Part shown: in pieces, positions 1 to 9,922 of the stretch | Position numbering within the stretch: the first letter of the stretch is position 1 | How the letters are laid out: each line of letters begins with the position of its first letter | Source: Polytrichum commune | Taxonomy: Eukaryota > Streptophyta > Polytrichopsida > Polytrichales > Polytrichaceae | Direction: 5' to 3' | NCBI GenBank assembly: GCA_950295325.1 | Contig: OX485805.1 | Span: forward strand, 1,490,501 to 1,554,500 | DNA: 64,000 nucleotides | Translations under genes and position numbers: made by a program | The notes under the pieces: model-generated | Seen by the model: the letters and a program-made list of their open reading frames with translations, nothing else | Database searches by the model: none | What the model was told of the DNA's origin: nothing

Positions 1-825
1 CAGGGATCGGAGCATAGCGTCGTGGCTCCCCACCGGTCCTCCCCGAGGAGCGTGGAGGACAGCGCGGTGGTCCCCCCGATTTTGCCCTCCCTGTCTCCGC
101 CGCCCAAGACACGGTTCCTGGTGCTAGACCTCAACGGGGTCCTCGTCCAGTGCGTGCACTGTCCCAAGGTCCCCACGGTGCCTTTCTGCAAGCCCGAGGA
201 CGGGAACTACGATGGTCCCCCCGCGTACATCAAAAGCAAGCTAGTGTACCTCCGCCCGTGGCTTCGGCGCTTCCTGCAGGTCGCCCTATCCAAATGGTGG
301 GTGATCGTGTGGAGCTCCATGAAGTCCGAGAACACCCAGGCCGTCGTGGAGTTCATCTTCAAGGGACTCCAACCCCCGTGCTTGGTCCTAGGACAAGATT
401 CTTGTAAAACATTATACACCCCCGAGGGCAGGGTTGTGAAGAAGCCCAACAACCCCGCCGTAAACCAATTTCTTAAGGTCTTGAAGCCAGTCGTATGGGA
501 CCAGCGTCCGACCATGGTCGGCTGTCCCTACGACGTTCGTCCCACCCGTGACAACACGTTGATGGTGGACGACAGCGCTTCCAAGAACATTTTGAACCCG
601 ACCTCGAACTTCATAGTTTGCCCCACGTGGACGGTCGAGAAGGTCCGAGACCGCTTTTTGTTAGACCTACTTAAGTACCTTCAAACGCTCGTGGGGAGCG
701 GACTACCCGTGCCCCGGTTCCTTAGTTGTAATCCGATAGGCGAAAGATACATGGATCCGAAGGACTATATGTACAGAGAGTTGTACTCTCACGCAAAATA
801 TAATCATCCCGCACTTAAAAAATGA
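1..825 (+). CDS. FCP1/NIF-type HAD phosphatase domain, 3' part of a gene (5' end outside window)
   Basis: The frame is open from the window edge to a TGA at 823-825. It has no ATG before about residue 100, so it is the 3' exon of a gene starting further left; 'cag' at 1-3 could be a splice acceptor. A proline- and serine-rich stretch leads into a HAD/FCP1-like domain with FLVLDLNGVLV (motif I, second Asp replaced by Asn), VIVWSSMKS (motif II) and LMVDDSASKN (motif IV). FCP1/SCP/NIF family members dephosphorylate Ser/Thr, classically on the RNA polymerase II C-terminal tail. The D-x-N-G form also occurs in an uncharacterised plant branch of this family, so activity cannot be assumed. It is clearly homologous to the C-terminal exon at 49325-50107 on the other strand, which suggests it too is the tail of a large multi-domain protein. 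Confidence 0.75.
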   Translation, partial: QGSEHSVVAPHRSSPRSVEDSAVVPPILPSLSPPPKTRFLVLDLNGVLVQCVHCPKVPTVPFCKPEDGNYDGPPAYIKSKLVYLRPWLRRFLQVALSKWWVIVWSSMKSENTQAVVEFIFKGLQPPCLVLGQDSCKTLYTPEGRVVKKPNNPAVNQFLKVLKPVVWDQRPTMVGCPYDVRPTRDNTLMVDDSASKNILNPTSNFIVCPTWTVEKVRDRFLLDLLKYLQTLVGSGLPVPRFLSCNPIGERYMDPKDYMYRELYSHAKYNHPALKK

Positions 826-891
826 ACGTGTGACACGTTTGGGTCTTCCTCCCTAAACTAACACATGTGGTCTTGCATTCACGCGTTGCAG

Positions 892-1173
892 GTTGCTCCC
901 ACCCGTAAACCTATGCGGTCTAGTGCGTCCGTCGAGTTGGAGCGTTTCTACTCCATGACCAGGAATGCAAGACAGTCCACTTCATCGTATTCGAATTCTT
1001 CGTCGTATAATTCGGGCGACCGACGGAATCCAAAATGTGTTATTGTTGGCGCTCACCCCAAGAATGGCTATAGTCGCGGGGCGGAGATTTTCAGGAATGT
1101 TGAAGCAATGCGAGCAAAAGAAGCCGCAACAAAAGAAAAAGAGGCAAAAGAAAAAAAAAGCAAAAGAAAATGA
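892..1173 (+). CDS. Possible last exon: serine-rich then lysine/glutamate-rich tail
   Basis: A good acceptor (ttgcag) ends at 891. The frame then encodes a serine/asparagine-rich segment and a highly charged end (KEKEAKEKKSKRK), closing with TGA at 1171-1173. It lies 67 bases after the stop of the phosphatase-like exon, so it could be an alternative or additional 3' exon of that gene. A charged, coiled end is also present in the small gene downstream of the homologous right-hand copy (48256-48642). No domain is recognised. Splicing was inferred from the acceptor alone, so this could also be untranslated sequence. Confidence 0.3.
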   Translation, partial: VAPTRKPMRSSASVELERFYSMTRNARQSTSSYSNSSSYNSGDRRNPKCVIVGAHPKNGYSRGAEIFRNVEAMRAKEAATKEKEAKEKKSKRK

Positions 1174-1351
1174 AGCAAAAGAAAAAGAGGTAGTCTCCGA
1201 GGCTAGATAGGCCATAGTAGGCGTAGGGTTGTGAGCCATAGGCAAGAACATTTTGGGTCGCACTATCCAATGGATGTGTGGTGTTAGCATGCTATGCATT
1301 TTACATGCCATAATTTGTATGTATTTTTTGCAATAATATAAGTGTCACATG

Positions 1352-1610
1352 ATTTCCCCTTCAATATGGTCTAAGGTTTGGATTGCCCTACCTAAACCAT
1401 CACAAATATGAGTTTGGAATATTTTGTATGTTATATTATATTGGTTCACATATTTCCCCTTCAATATGATCTATGGTTTGGATTGCGCTACCTAAACCAT
1501 ATTCATACAAGTTTTTGTGCGATAATATAAATGTTTTAAGATTTCCCCTTCAACTTGGCCTAAGGTTTGGATTGCCCACCCTAAACAATCCCAAATATGA
1601 GTTATTAATG
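1352..1610. repeat. Tandem repeat, three diverged copies, about 90-100 bp
   Basis: Copies start at 1352, 1452 and 1541. Each begins with ATTTCCCCTTCAA and continues through a TAAGGTTTGGATTGCCC-like core. It lies just downstream of the left-edge gene and may be in its 3' untranslated or flanking region. Confidence 0.7.
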
Positions 1611-3890
1611 GGGTTCTTGTTCTAAACACCCGCTTCAAAGTGTTCGCATCTTACAACTTTCTCCAATATGTGTTCCATTTATCCTTGTTCTTATTTCTGT
1701 GATTGTCTCAAAATGCCCAAAAAGTCTCAATTTAACAAATATAGTGTTTAGTTGTTTTCTTTACAAATGCAAACGAGATTTTTCATGAGCATGTTCTAGT
1801 TTGACCAGCCCTATTTTAACTCCTAGTCTCTATAAACATATTATTCTAAAGTCTATGCTATTAAAATATAAAGGTTTTTGGTCAACGAAATCAAGTATCA
1901 ATGGTCTTGCCATGAGATCTAGTTCTCCAAAAACAATTCTATATTCAAGTTTAGCTATCTTGCCTCCTTTTCACGCTCCTGCGTGTGATGGCACTAGTAA
2001 GGAAGTAGTATTCTTCAATCTTCCATAGATTGCAAATAGGAATTTGAGAGATAGGGGTATAACATGATAATCGTTTCTTACAATTATTTTGTTATATTCC
2101 TCTCCTACATTCCAGATTTTATTGGTAATGTTGTTTTGTAAGTCTAAGGGTACGGCTAAAATTAATTCCTGGATATCTCTCAGAATATTTACTTTGTTGA
2201 AGCATGAGAGAGGTTGAGAGGGTAATAACCATGAGCCCATCAAGAGACCTCCCCCCATTTCAATAAGTTGACGATCCATTGGACCATTGTTTCAAGCAAC
2301 TTTCAATCAAGTCAATTTTTTACTTTATTGATGTCAAGACAAAGTGATAGGAACTAAGTTATGGATGGCCACAAATAAGGGAGAAAAATTGGCTTTAAAT
2401 AGGAAGTGTAATAACAATCAGACATTCAAAGAGACTCTATACTCAATGAGCGCATCATAAATAAATATTCCCATTTTTTTTGGAAGGGGGGGGGTCCATG
2501 GAATATAATTGACATAGTCTAGAGTCGTGAAACCGACCCACATGGCTGAATAATGTTGTTGACTATGTGGTTGAATAACTTATACATACTTGATCATGTC
2601 AATGCCGCAATTGTGGTTGCCGTGCAAGGAGGGCTACCACAAGCTGTTCCAAATTGGAGTTTATTGATCGTGTCCCCATGCACCAAGTGGGGGAACAATT
2701 GTCTGCATGCCTAGTTGCATCCGCCATCCTCCCACCACCACACTAAATACGATATTAGTATCATCAATTCTATTTGTCGGGCTCAACACAGACTGTCTTG
2801 CTAAATACCAATTGTAAACTGCAGTATAGTGTCACGGCACTAGATGTTAACCCAACTTTAATTGTCGTTCCTTGTAAACTGCTTGGGGATTATAGATTTA
2901 CAGTGTTGCGAAGATTGTCACTTACTAAGTGATTTTTCATCCAAATTGCAATCATCGATGACAGTATTTCATCACAAGTTGCTGACAAGAGACGGTAGAA
3001 TTATGGCCAATGGCTGAACTCATCCATCGTCCACGACAGTAGTTGTTCACTTATTCATGAGAAGTGTCATCCAAAAAGTTACCACAGTGACATATTGAAT
3101 ACCATATGGCAGTAAATATCATATTTAGCAGTGTAGCTGTGTCGGGAAGTTAAAATCCTGGCTTGTGGGTTGCGAATCACCTTACAGACACCGCATGTGG
3201 TGGCGTGCGCTCTCCTTCCCGAGTGATGTCTAAAGTAATAATTATCTAAACTGCCAACTTCCAAGTGCCTGCTGTCTGCATTATTGCACAGATCCATCTT
3301 GAGCACTTACGATGGAAGCTTCGCAGAGAATGCAAATTAGATTTTGCCTTCTTTCCTGGATCTATCTTTGTGTTCGTGGGCGGAGGGTTCCATTCGCGAG
3401 ACAAGCTTGCTGGTCTGTTTGTGCGAAATAGTAGACGGGATCTGTGCAATTTATGCAGTTTTGTTGCAGAGAGACAGAGCATTCTCAGAAACTTGACGTT
3501 CACAAGGAGCTTCTCAAATTTGCCCTCTTGGGAAAAGGGGAAAACATGGCCTAATACCCATGGTTTACATCAAGGGGAAAGGGAGTTGTTTGTTTCCCCT
3601 TTGAACATTCCCTATCTCACTTGGGAAAGCGGTCTCATCTCCCTCTTTGGATTTTCTAACGTGGGAAAGTTTCTCCGATTCCCAACATTGTAATGTTGAA
3701 TGAATTAACTTTTTTTCCTTCTAAGAACATGTGGTCCACATATTCAATATACACCCCAAGGGTGGATGTGGTGACAATTGTTACTCCAAGTGAAGTAACA
3801 ACCCATAAGATTGGCCGGATGGGTGTACTACTCTAGTGCCTCCAAGCAATGACCTTCTAATTCTCATAATGTTGAAGACCAATGTAGGGT
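1611..3890. other. No supported gene
   Basis: AT-rich sequence with only short unrecognised frames: 1971-2279 minus (102 codons) and 3265-3693 plus (142 codons). Neither has a recognisable motif, a family resemblance or convincing flanking splice signals. A G9 run lies near 2487-2495. Confidence 0.5.
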
Positions 3891-3911
3891 CTGATACAAA
3901 GGATTAATGCC

Positions 3912-4165
3912 GAACACTACTGCATGACACGCATGACACTATTGCATGACACGCATGACACTACTGCATGACATGCAGAATATTGATATAGAAGGCTAAT
4001 GCAAAACAGTAGCACAAGCCTAACACCAAACCTAATGCAGAGGAATAATACCGACCATAATGCATGAGAGTAATATAGAAGTTGATGCAGAAAACTAATG
4101 TAGAATCTGCTGCAGGGGACTAATATAAAGGGTTGATGCAGGGGACTAATATAGAGGGTTGATGT
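3912..4165. repeat. Short degenerate tandem repeats (TGCATGACACGCATGACAC and GATGCAGGGGACTAATATA types)
   Basis: Two adjoining families are visible. TGCATGACACGCATGACACTA-like units run from about 3920 to 3975. Units of about 25-30 bp containing 'ctaatgcaga' or 'gactaatatagag' run from about 4000 to 4165. No coding potential. Confidence 0.6.
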
Positions 4166-4199
4166 TAGAGTGGTCATCTCGCGATCCACATCAATGTTG

Positions 4200-6215
4200 G
4201 GGTGAAATTTGGACACTATGGGTGGAAGACGGAATCATGATTCAATTGGGGTACCAACAATGTTACATCGAAACGTCCGAGGATGAAGAGAACGACCAGT
4301 GCGCTACTAGCTCCGTGAAAGGGTTGCCTAAACATCGATCTAGTTTGCAATGGAGTCTCTTAAGAATGCGATGAGCTACCACCTAATCGACCGTCAATCT
4401 TGGAACAAGGTTGACCGACATCGAGTTTGAAGACAACTTGCCTTCGAAGTAAGAGATTCGGGATCCATCCCCCGATGGTCGCCAATTATATGAGCCCAAA
4501 ATGAGTGCTCATATTTGTTTTATGTTTAGAATTTAATTAGAATTGCAATTGGAGTGTTATTGAAACAATCAAAAGTATAAAAGTAGTGAGGCTTGGTGTG
4601 GATTTATGTTTAGGCCTTAAGCCATTGTGGTACTTTTGGGCCACCCCCTTTCGAGGGACCCTAAAAGTATCACACAAGCCCTTCGGTGAAAATAGCCTGC
4701 ATTTGCAGGCGCCCAAGCCGAACCCGGATGATAGGTGTATAACGTGAGTAGTTAGATTTTTAAGGGAGATTAAATATGCGTCGTAGTACCTCCGGAGGTT
4801 GGGCCTTAGTTTTTTACTAGTGTGGCTCTAAACTCCACTAACCAAATTTCATATCTAGTTTTAACCTTAACCTAAAACCTATTCTACGCGCAGGCGCACC
4901 AGCCTTGAAACCAAGGCAATCATAGTTTGTAAATTAGGATGGTTCTGATACACAGCAACCGGGTGTGACTCATACCACCCTAGCTCAATAAACAGAATAA
5001 CGACAATTTGATGGACCATTCAATTCTTCCTATTTCTTTACTTAGTTCTATTTAGTTTTCTAAGCGGGGGAACTTGACCTAAGTCCCACCCTTTACACAA
5101 ATTCCTTCTTAATTACTTACTTTCGTTTGCACCTCCTACTTCACTACATTCACATATTAGGCATCACCCCTTACCTGGTTGGTACACCTCTTACCTCGGA
5201 ACCTTCTAAGGCCTCGTGCAGGTCCTTTGAAGGTTGAATGACATCTCAAACCCATTCGAACATCAATGGTTCGAAGGGTGGTATCACTCTACCGAATTAA
5301 GTTTCCGATTCGGGTCTCTTGCCAACAAGGGTTCACGATTTATTTTGTATGTTTTGATTGTTAAATGTGTTTACACTGGATAGACCACGAAATGCAACTC
5401 AATGGGACCAGGGTGACGGGCGACCTGTAGGTTCAACCTGTTGCGCAATCTTTATAAATTGGGGCCATTACTCCCAATCTATGGGGCCAATAACATAATA
5501 GTGGATTTGCGGGTCATTAACCCCACCTTTCCACCAACAACATTCAGAGTGGTCGTGTCGGTGATTAATCCGACTTACCACACACGAAACTTGCTAATAA
5601 ATGAAGCTACTACCACAAAACATACCAAGGACCCCGAAAACAATGGAGTTGGGTATTCCCTTGGCGGTCAAGTGGTCAAGCCACTTGACCTTACGAGATA
5701 GGTGAGTGAATTTATAGATGCGTACCTTAGCCGCGCTCCCTCCAACCCTAAATGGAAGGCTAGCGTTAGTAAATTTACCTCAATTCTCCTCGGTTGATTT
5801 GGGCTCGATGTAGGCCAAGCCGCTACCTCCTTCCTTGCTCCACTTTCCTAGCGTCGACCTTGCCTCCTTCTTTGTAACTAGTTTGGTAGTAAACGTACCT
5901 TAGTTAACAATTAAAATATAAATTATTTATTCTGCATTGTAATTTAATCCTAAAAATAATATTTATACTTAGTGCACCTAATTATCTTTCCAATGATCTA
6001 AAAATCACTTGAATCGGATAAGAAATGCAAAAGTTATGAGGGTTGGAAGTGTGAGGTCGATTCAACCGACCCTTCCAACCCACCTATCTAACTTCTAACT
6101 TCAAAAATTCATAGCACATTCCTTACTAGTTGGATCTAGGCTTTCCTTATACCATTGGAAAGCTATGAATATGTTCTAACTAGGAAAATTATGACATCAG
6201 CAGGTTAAGCTAATA
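4200..6215. other. Gene-free stretch, probable old repeat DNA
   Basis: No coding frame with recognisable content was found. The frame at 5441-5701 (86 codons) resembles nothing known to me. The dense, non-genic character suggests degenerate non-coding transposon sequence, but I see no primer-binding site, polypurine tract or paired ends that would define an element. Confidence 0.4.
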
Positions 6216-6221
6216 GAAATT

Positions 6222-6740
6222 CAGCAGACTCCTTGTAACACAGCAGTCAATCAAGAAGGCTTAAACTATGTATCTCGCCTTCAACAATTCATATCTAATT
6301 CAAATCTTATTCAAATCAAACGTTCTATATGACCCTGGAGAGATATTAAAAAGATGTATTTGAAAAAAATATGTGATTAGAAAGGTAAGCCGAAGTGAAC
6401 CCAGCAAATCCTCTGTAATGCAGCAGTCAACCAAAAGTTCTCAAACTATGTGTCCCATCTTGCACAATTCATATCTAATTCAAATCATGCTCAAATCAAA
6501 TGTTCTAAGCCATTTTAGAAAGCTACACAAAAGTTCTACTTGGGAAAAATATAACTTCTTGGAATTAAAATTCCTATTGGGCTTGCAGGTCTGATCCAGC
6601 AGCCGCTACCCACAAGACCACCTAGTTTTTTCTACTCCATCTTTGAAAATCCGTAACTAATTGTCATCTTAACCAAATCACAAATGGGAAACGGCTATGG
6701 ATAGCTATAGGAAATCTCTCTAAGAGGAAAATGATAAGTA
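6222..6740. repeat. Three diverged tandem copies of a ~180-bp unit
   Basis: CAGCAGTCAA occurs at 6241 and again at 6421, exactly 180 bp apart. Both are followed by the same 'aaactatgt..aattcatatctaattcaaatc' context. A weaker third copy begins near 6597 (cagcagccgc, then 'aaaatccgtaactaatt'). There is no coding content. Confidence 0.65.
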
Positions 6741-6895
6741 TCTTGTTCTAGCTTCTGAACTAAGCCTTTAGGGCATTGACAGATGAGGTCTACAATGCAT
6801 CCACTCAAAATTCTACCATCCAACCTACCTCTACAAAAGAAGGAATAATTTTGTTGGTGTGTTAATAAACACACATTCTAACTAGAAGAGAGAAT

Positions 6896-7110
6896 AAAGG
6901 AGGTTCTCAAGCCTTTCTTTTAGGCCATTGAGAATGCATGCTAAAGGATTTTTTCCTAACTACATTGAAGCAGGGCTTCGCCCAAGCATTAGAGGAAGAG
7001 AGAGTAGAGGAGTTTCTTAAGCCCTTGTCTTAAGCCATTGAGAATACATGCTAAAGGATTTTTTCCTAACTACATTGAAGCAGGGCTTCGCCCAAAAACT
7101 AGAGAAAAAG
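6896..7110. repeat. 110-bp tandem duplication
   Basis: The segment containing GCCATTGAGAATGCATGC at 6924 recurs at 7034 with few changes. It includes the following 'ctaaaggattttttcctaactacattgaagcagggcttcgccc'-type tract, described here only by its start and end. It is a recent local duplication. Confidence 0.8.
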
Positions 7111-7410
7111 AGAGTGCTACAAGGTGGAAGGAGGGGTTTTTAAACCCTCTCACAAAAGGGTTGGACCCCTCCTCCACCGGATCCATTTTTCAAACCCTTT
7201 CCCGAAATTTTGGCTCGGGGGTTTTCCCGGTTGAGGTGGCTCCGACGGAAAAACTAGAAATCTTTCTAATTTTTCCGCCATCGAGTTGGCAAGGGGGCAA
7301 GTGGGCAAGTAGCCCCCTTGCTCTCTTTCTAATTTTCTTCAAAAGTCTTCAAGCCGGTTTTATCTTCTTACGCAAAACACCTCCAATAGTCTTGTGTGCC
7401 TCACACTAAC

Positions 7411-8147
7411 TAATAAACTAACACTTGCTTAGCTAGCATCTACTAACATTTGCTTAATAGCTAGCATGTATTAATATTTGCTTAGCTAGCATCTACTAAC
7501 ATTTGCTTAGCTAGTTGCTTTTACTAGCTAGCATATTTTTTCTACTTTGCTATCTTCTAGCACTACTTAGTTTCATTTTGACCTTCCTTCTTCTAGGCTA
7601 AATGCTAAATGAACTAATTTTTCCTAAATTCCCTATCAATTCTACCTTTTAATGCTAACATTCTAACTAAAAGTGATCCCGCGGAGTGGTGGACCACTCA
7701 AAGGGTTCACAGCCATTTTGTGTGGTTAATTAGAGGTTAGTACGTGGTATTAGGGAGTGTTTTGATTAGAGGAGTAGTGTTTGATGAGGTAAGGGGAAGT
7801 GCCTTTGATTTAAATGTTTGAATTAGAACATGTTCTTGTTGGTTTAGGGGGTAAGGAGTTAGTGGATAGAATAAGGTCCTACTAAGTAGGAGAAGGTTGA
7901 GGGGTTTGTGGTCTTGGGTGCCCTCCCCTCCTCCTCCTCTCCTCTCTTCATTCTCTTCCTCTCTCCCCGCCCTCTCTCTCTTTTCCTTTCTAGGAGGTGG
8001 AGCTCTTAGAGTTTGAAAAACATGTGGAAGTAAGTAGGGGAACTTAGTGGAATTAGTTAAATTAGGAGGGGAAGTGAGTAAGGTAGCATAGGAGAATTAG
8101 TGGAATATCTTGTGAGGATTAGTTAGGAGATTGTGAGTATTAAGGGG
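7411..8147. other. Gene-free; short 'cttagctagcatctactaac' repeats
   Basis: Units of about 30 bp around CTTAGCTAGCATCTACTAAC recur several times between 7425 and 7540. A CT-rich tract follows at about 7920-7990. No coding frame is supported. Confidence 0.5.
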
Positions 8148-8148
8148 T

Positions 8149-8893
8149 TGGGCCCAAGGCCGGTTGGGGCAGAAATGGTGATTGACTCTGGACTGATAAG
8201 CTGCTGGACCAAGGTCCGGGTGGGGCAGAAACGGTGATTTAGTTTTGGCTAATAAGCTGCTGGACCAAGGTCCGGGTGGGGCAGAAATGGTGATTTAGTT
8301 CTGGCTAATAAGCTGCTGGCCCAAGGCCGGTTGGGGCAGAAATGGTGATTGACTCTGGACTGATAAGCTGCTGGACCAAGGTCCGGGTGGGGCAGAAACG
8401 GTGATTTAGTTTTGGCTAATAAGCTGCTGGACCAAGGTCCGGGTGGGGCAGAAACGGTGATTTAGTTTTGGCTAATAAGCTGCTGGACCAAGGTCCGGGT
8501 GGGGCAGAAATGGTGATTTAGTTCTGGCTAATAAGCTGTTGGCCCAAGGCCGGTTGGGGTAGAAATGGTGATTGACTCTGGACTGATAAGCTGCTGGACC
8601 AAGGTCCGGGTGGGGCAGAAATGGTGATTTAGTTCTGGGCTAATAAGCTGCTGGCCCAAAGGCCGGTTGGGCAGAAATGGTGATTTAGTTCTGGCTAACA
8701 AGCTGCTGGCCCAAGGCCGGTTGGGGCAGAAATGGTAATTGACTCTGGATTGAGAAGCTGCTGGACCAAGGTCCGGATGGGGCAAAAATGGTGATTTAGT
8801 TCTGGGCTAATAAACTGCTGGCCCAAAGGCTGGTTGGGCAGAAATGGTGATTTAGTTCTGGTTAATAAGCTGCTGGCCCAAGGTTGGGGCCGA
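8149..8893. repeat. Minisatellite, ~13 copies of a 55-57 bp unit in two alternating variants
   Basis: The unit reads roughly (G)GCCCAAGGCCGGTTGGGGCAG or (G)GACCAAGGTCCGGGTGGGGCAG. It is followed by AAATGGTGATT..., a TTAGTTCTGGCTAAT or GACTCTGGACTGAT tail, and AAGCTGCT. I count 13 full units and a partial last one. Types alternate in a partly regular order, with blocks such as A-B-B and A-B-B-B, which suggests duplication of multi-unit blocks. The minus strand stays open through part of it (8528-8785) only because of the repeat. Confidence 0.9.
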
Positions 8894-9448
8894 GGATAGG
8901 TTGCTCATCGAACTGCGAGCCGGTTATTGAACCGGGTATAGGCCATGGCGGAAGCTCGAAGTACATGGAAAGGACAAGGGCCAAGGGCATTAGGGGGATT
9001 TAACTCACATAAATCAAAGGGTAGTCTAGGGGGGTTAGAGTTTGGTAATGATTTTAGAGTTGGGGTGTGAATTAGTATAGGGAGAAAGGGTTAAATCAAG
9101 AAAATCATTTCTTAATGCTTGTAACCTTATTATGGAATAAATTGGTGTGCAAGAATTAATGGGAATTGAGTTGGAGTTTCATGAAGTTGGTAAAAGGGAG
9201 CTATGTGAACATGGATGTGATAACCATTCCCCCACCCAGACTAGGACGTTTAAGGGTGGGTGGTTTGGCCTCACAAAGGGGTAATATTTGAGGCATTAGC
9301 GTACATAGTATACAAAAGGGAGAGGTATTATTATTTTTTCTATTATGTACAGTTAAAAATTCTATTAAGAATGTTAAAGTAGAGGTAGATGTACAAAAAG
9401 GGGGTAATAGATGTATGAGTTCATCCGATTCACGTTTTTGTCTATTTT
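8894..9448. other. No gene seen
   Basis: AT-rich sequence with no recognisable frame between the minisatellite and the hAT-type MITE. Confidence 0.5.
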
Positions 9449-9456
9449 GTCATATG

Positions 9457-9914
9457 CAGGGTTGTCTATTGTGTCGTGACGGGGGCTAATCTCGGCATAA
9501 TGTCGTGCCGTCACGACACGTATCCGTCACGACATTATGCCGGATGTTGTCTTTATCCTGACGGATTTGAATTTTACAGAATTCTGTGTGTAATTACATT
9601 ACCCCATTTCGGACACGTAGGATGTAAGATGTCCACGTGTGATGACATGTCAGCAAAGTAGAGGTAAAGTGGGGAAAAAATTACTAGCGTCCGTCCGCCC
9701 CCGTTCCCCCCCATTCCCGCCCCATCCGCCCCCGTTCCCCCCCTCCCCCCTCCCCCCTCTGCCTCCCCCCCGTCCGCCACCTTGGCAAGAAGGTAAGTAT
9801 TTTACCCACCCTACTAGCTTCCCCCTAGGTTGACCCTACATGGACCCTATTGTGTCGTGACGGAGGGGTCCGTCACGACACGACACTGTCCTGACGTCAA
9901 GATAGACAACCCTG
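9457..9914. mobile_element. hAT-type MITE, 458 bp, with 8-bp target site duplication
   Basis: The ends are CAGGGTTGTCTAT and its inverted partner ATAGACAACCCTG (one offset), flanked on both sides by GTCATATG (9449-9456 and 9915-9922). An 8-bp duplication and ends beginning CAGGG are characteristic of the hAT superfamily. Subterminal inverted GTGTCGTGACGG motifs and an internal 15-bp hairpin (9493-9507 pairing with 9528-9542) are present. The middle (9690-9780) is very C-rich. There is no transposase, so it depends on an element elsewhere. The intact ends and exact duplication suggest fairly recent insertion. Confidence 0.9.
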
Positions 9915-9922
9915 GTCATATG

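Noticed and set aside
207-515. Minus-strand frame opposite the left-edge phosphatase-like exon
   Set aside because: It is a shadow of the plus-strand coding frame, which carries the HAD motifs.
9639-9833. Proline-rich frame at 9639-9833 and its antisense glycine-rich frame
   Set aside because: Both arise from the C-rich core of the hAT-type MITE.
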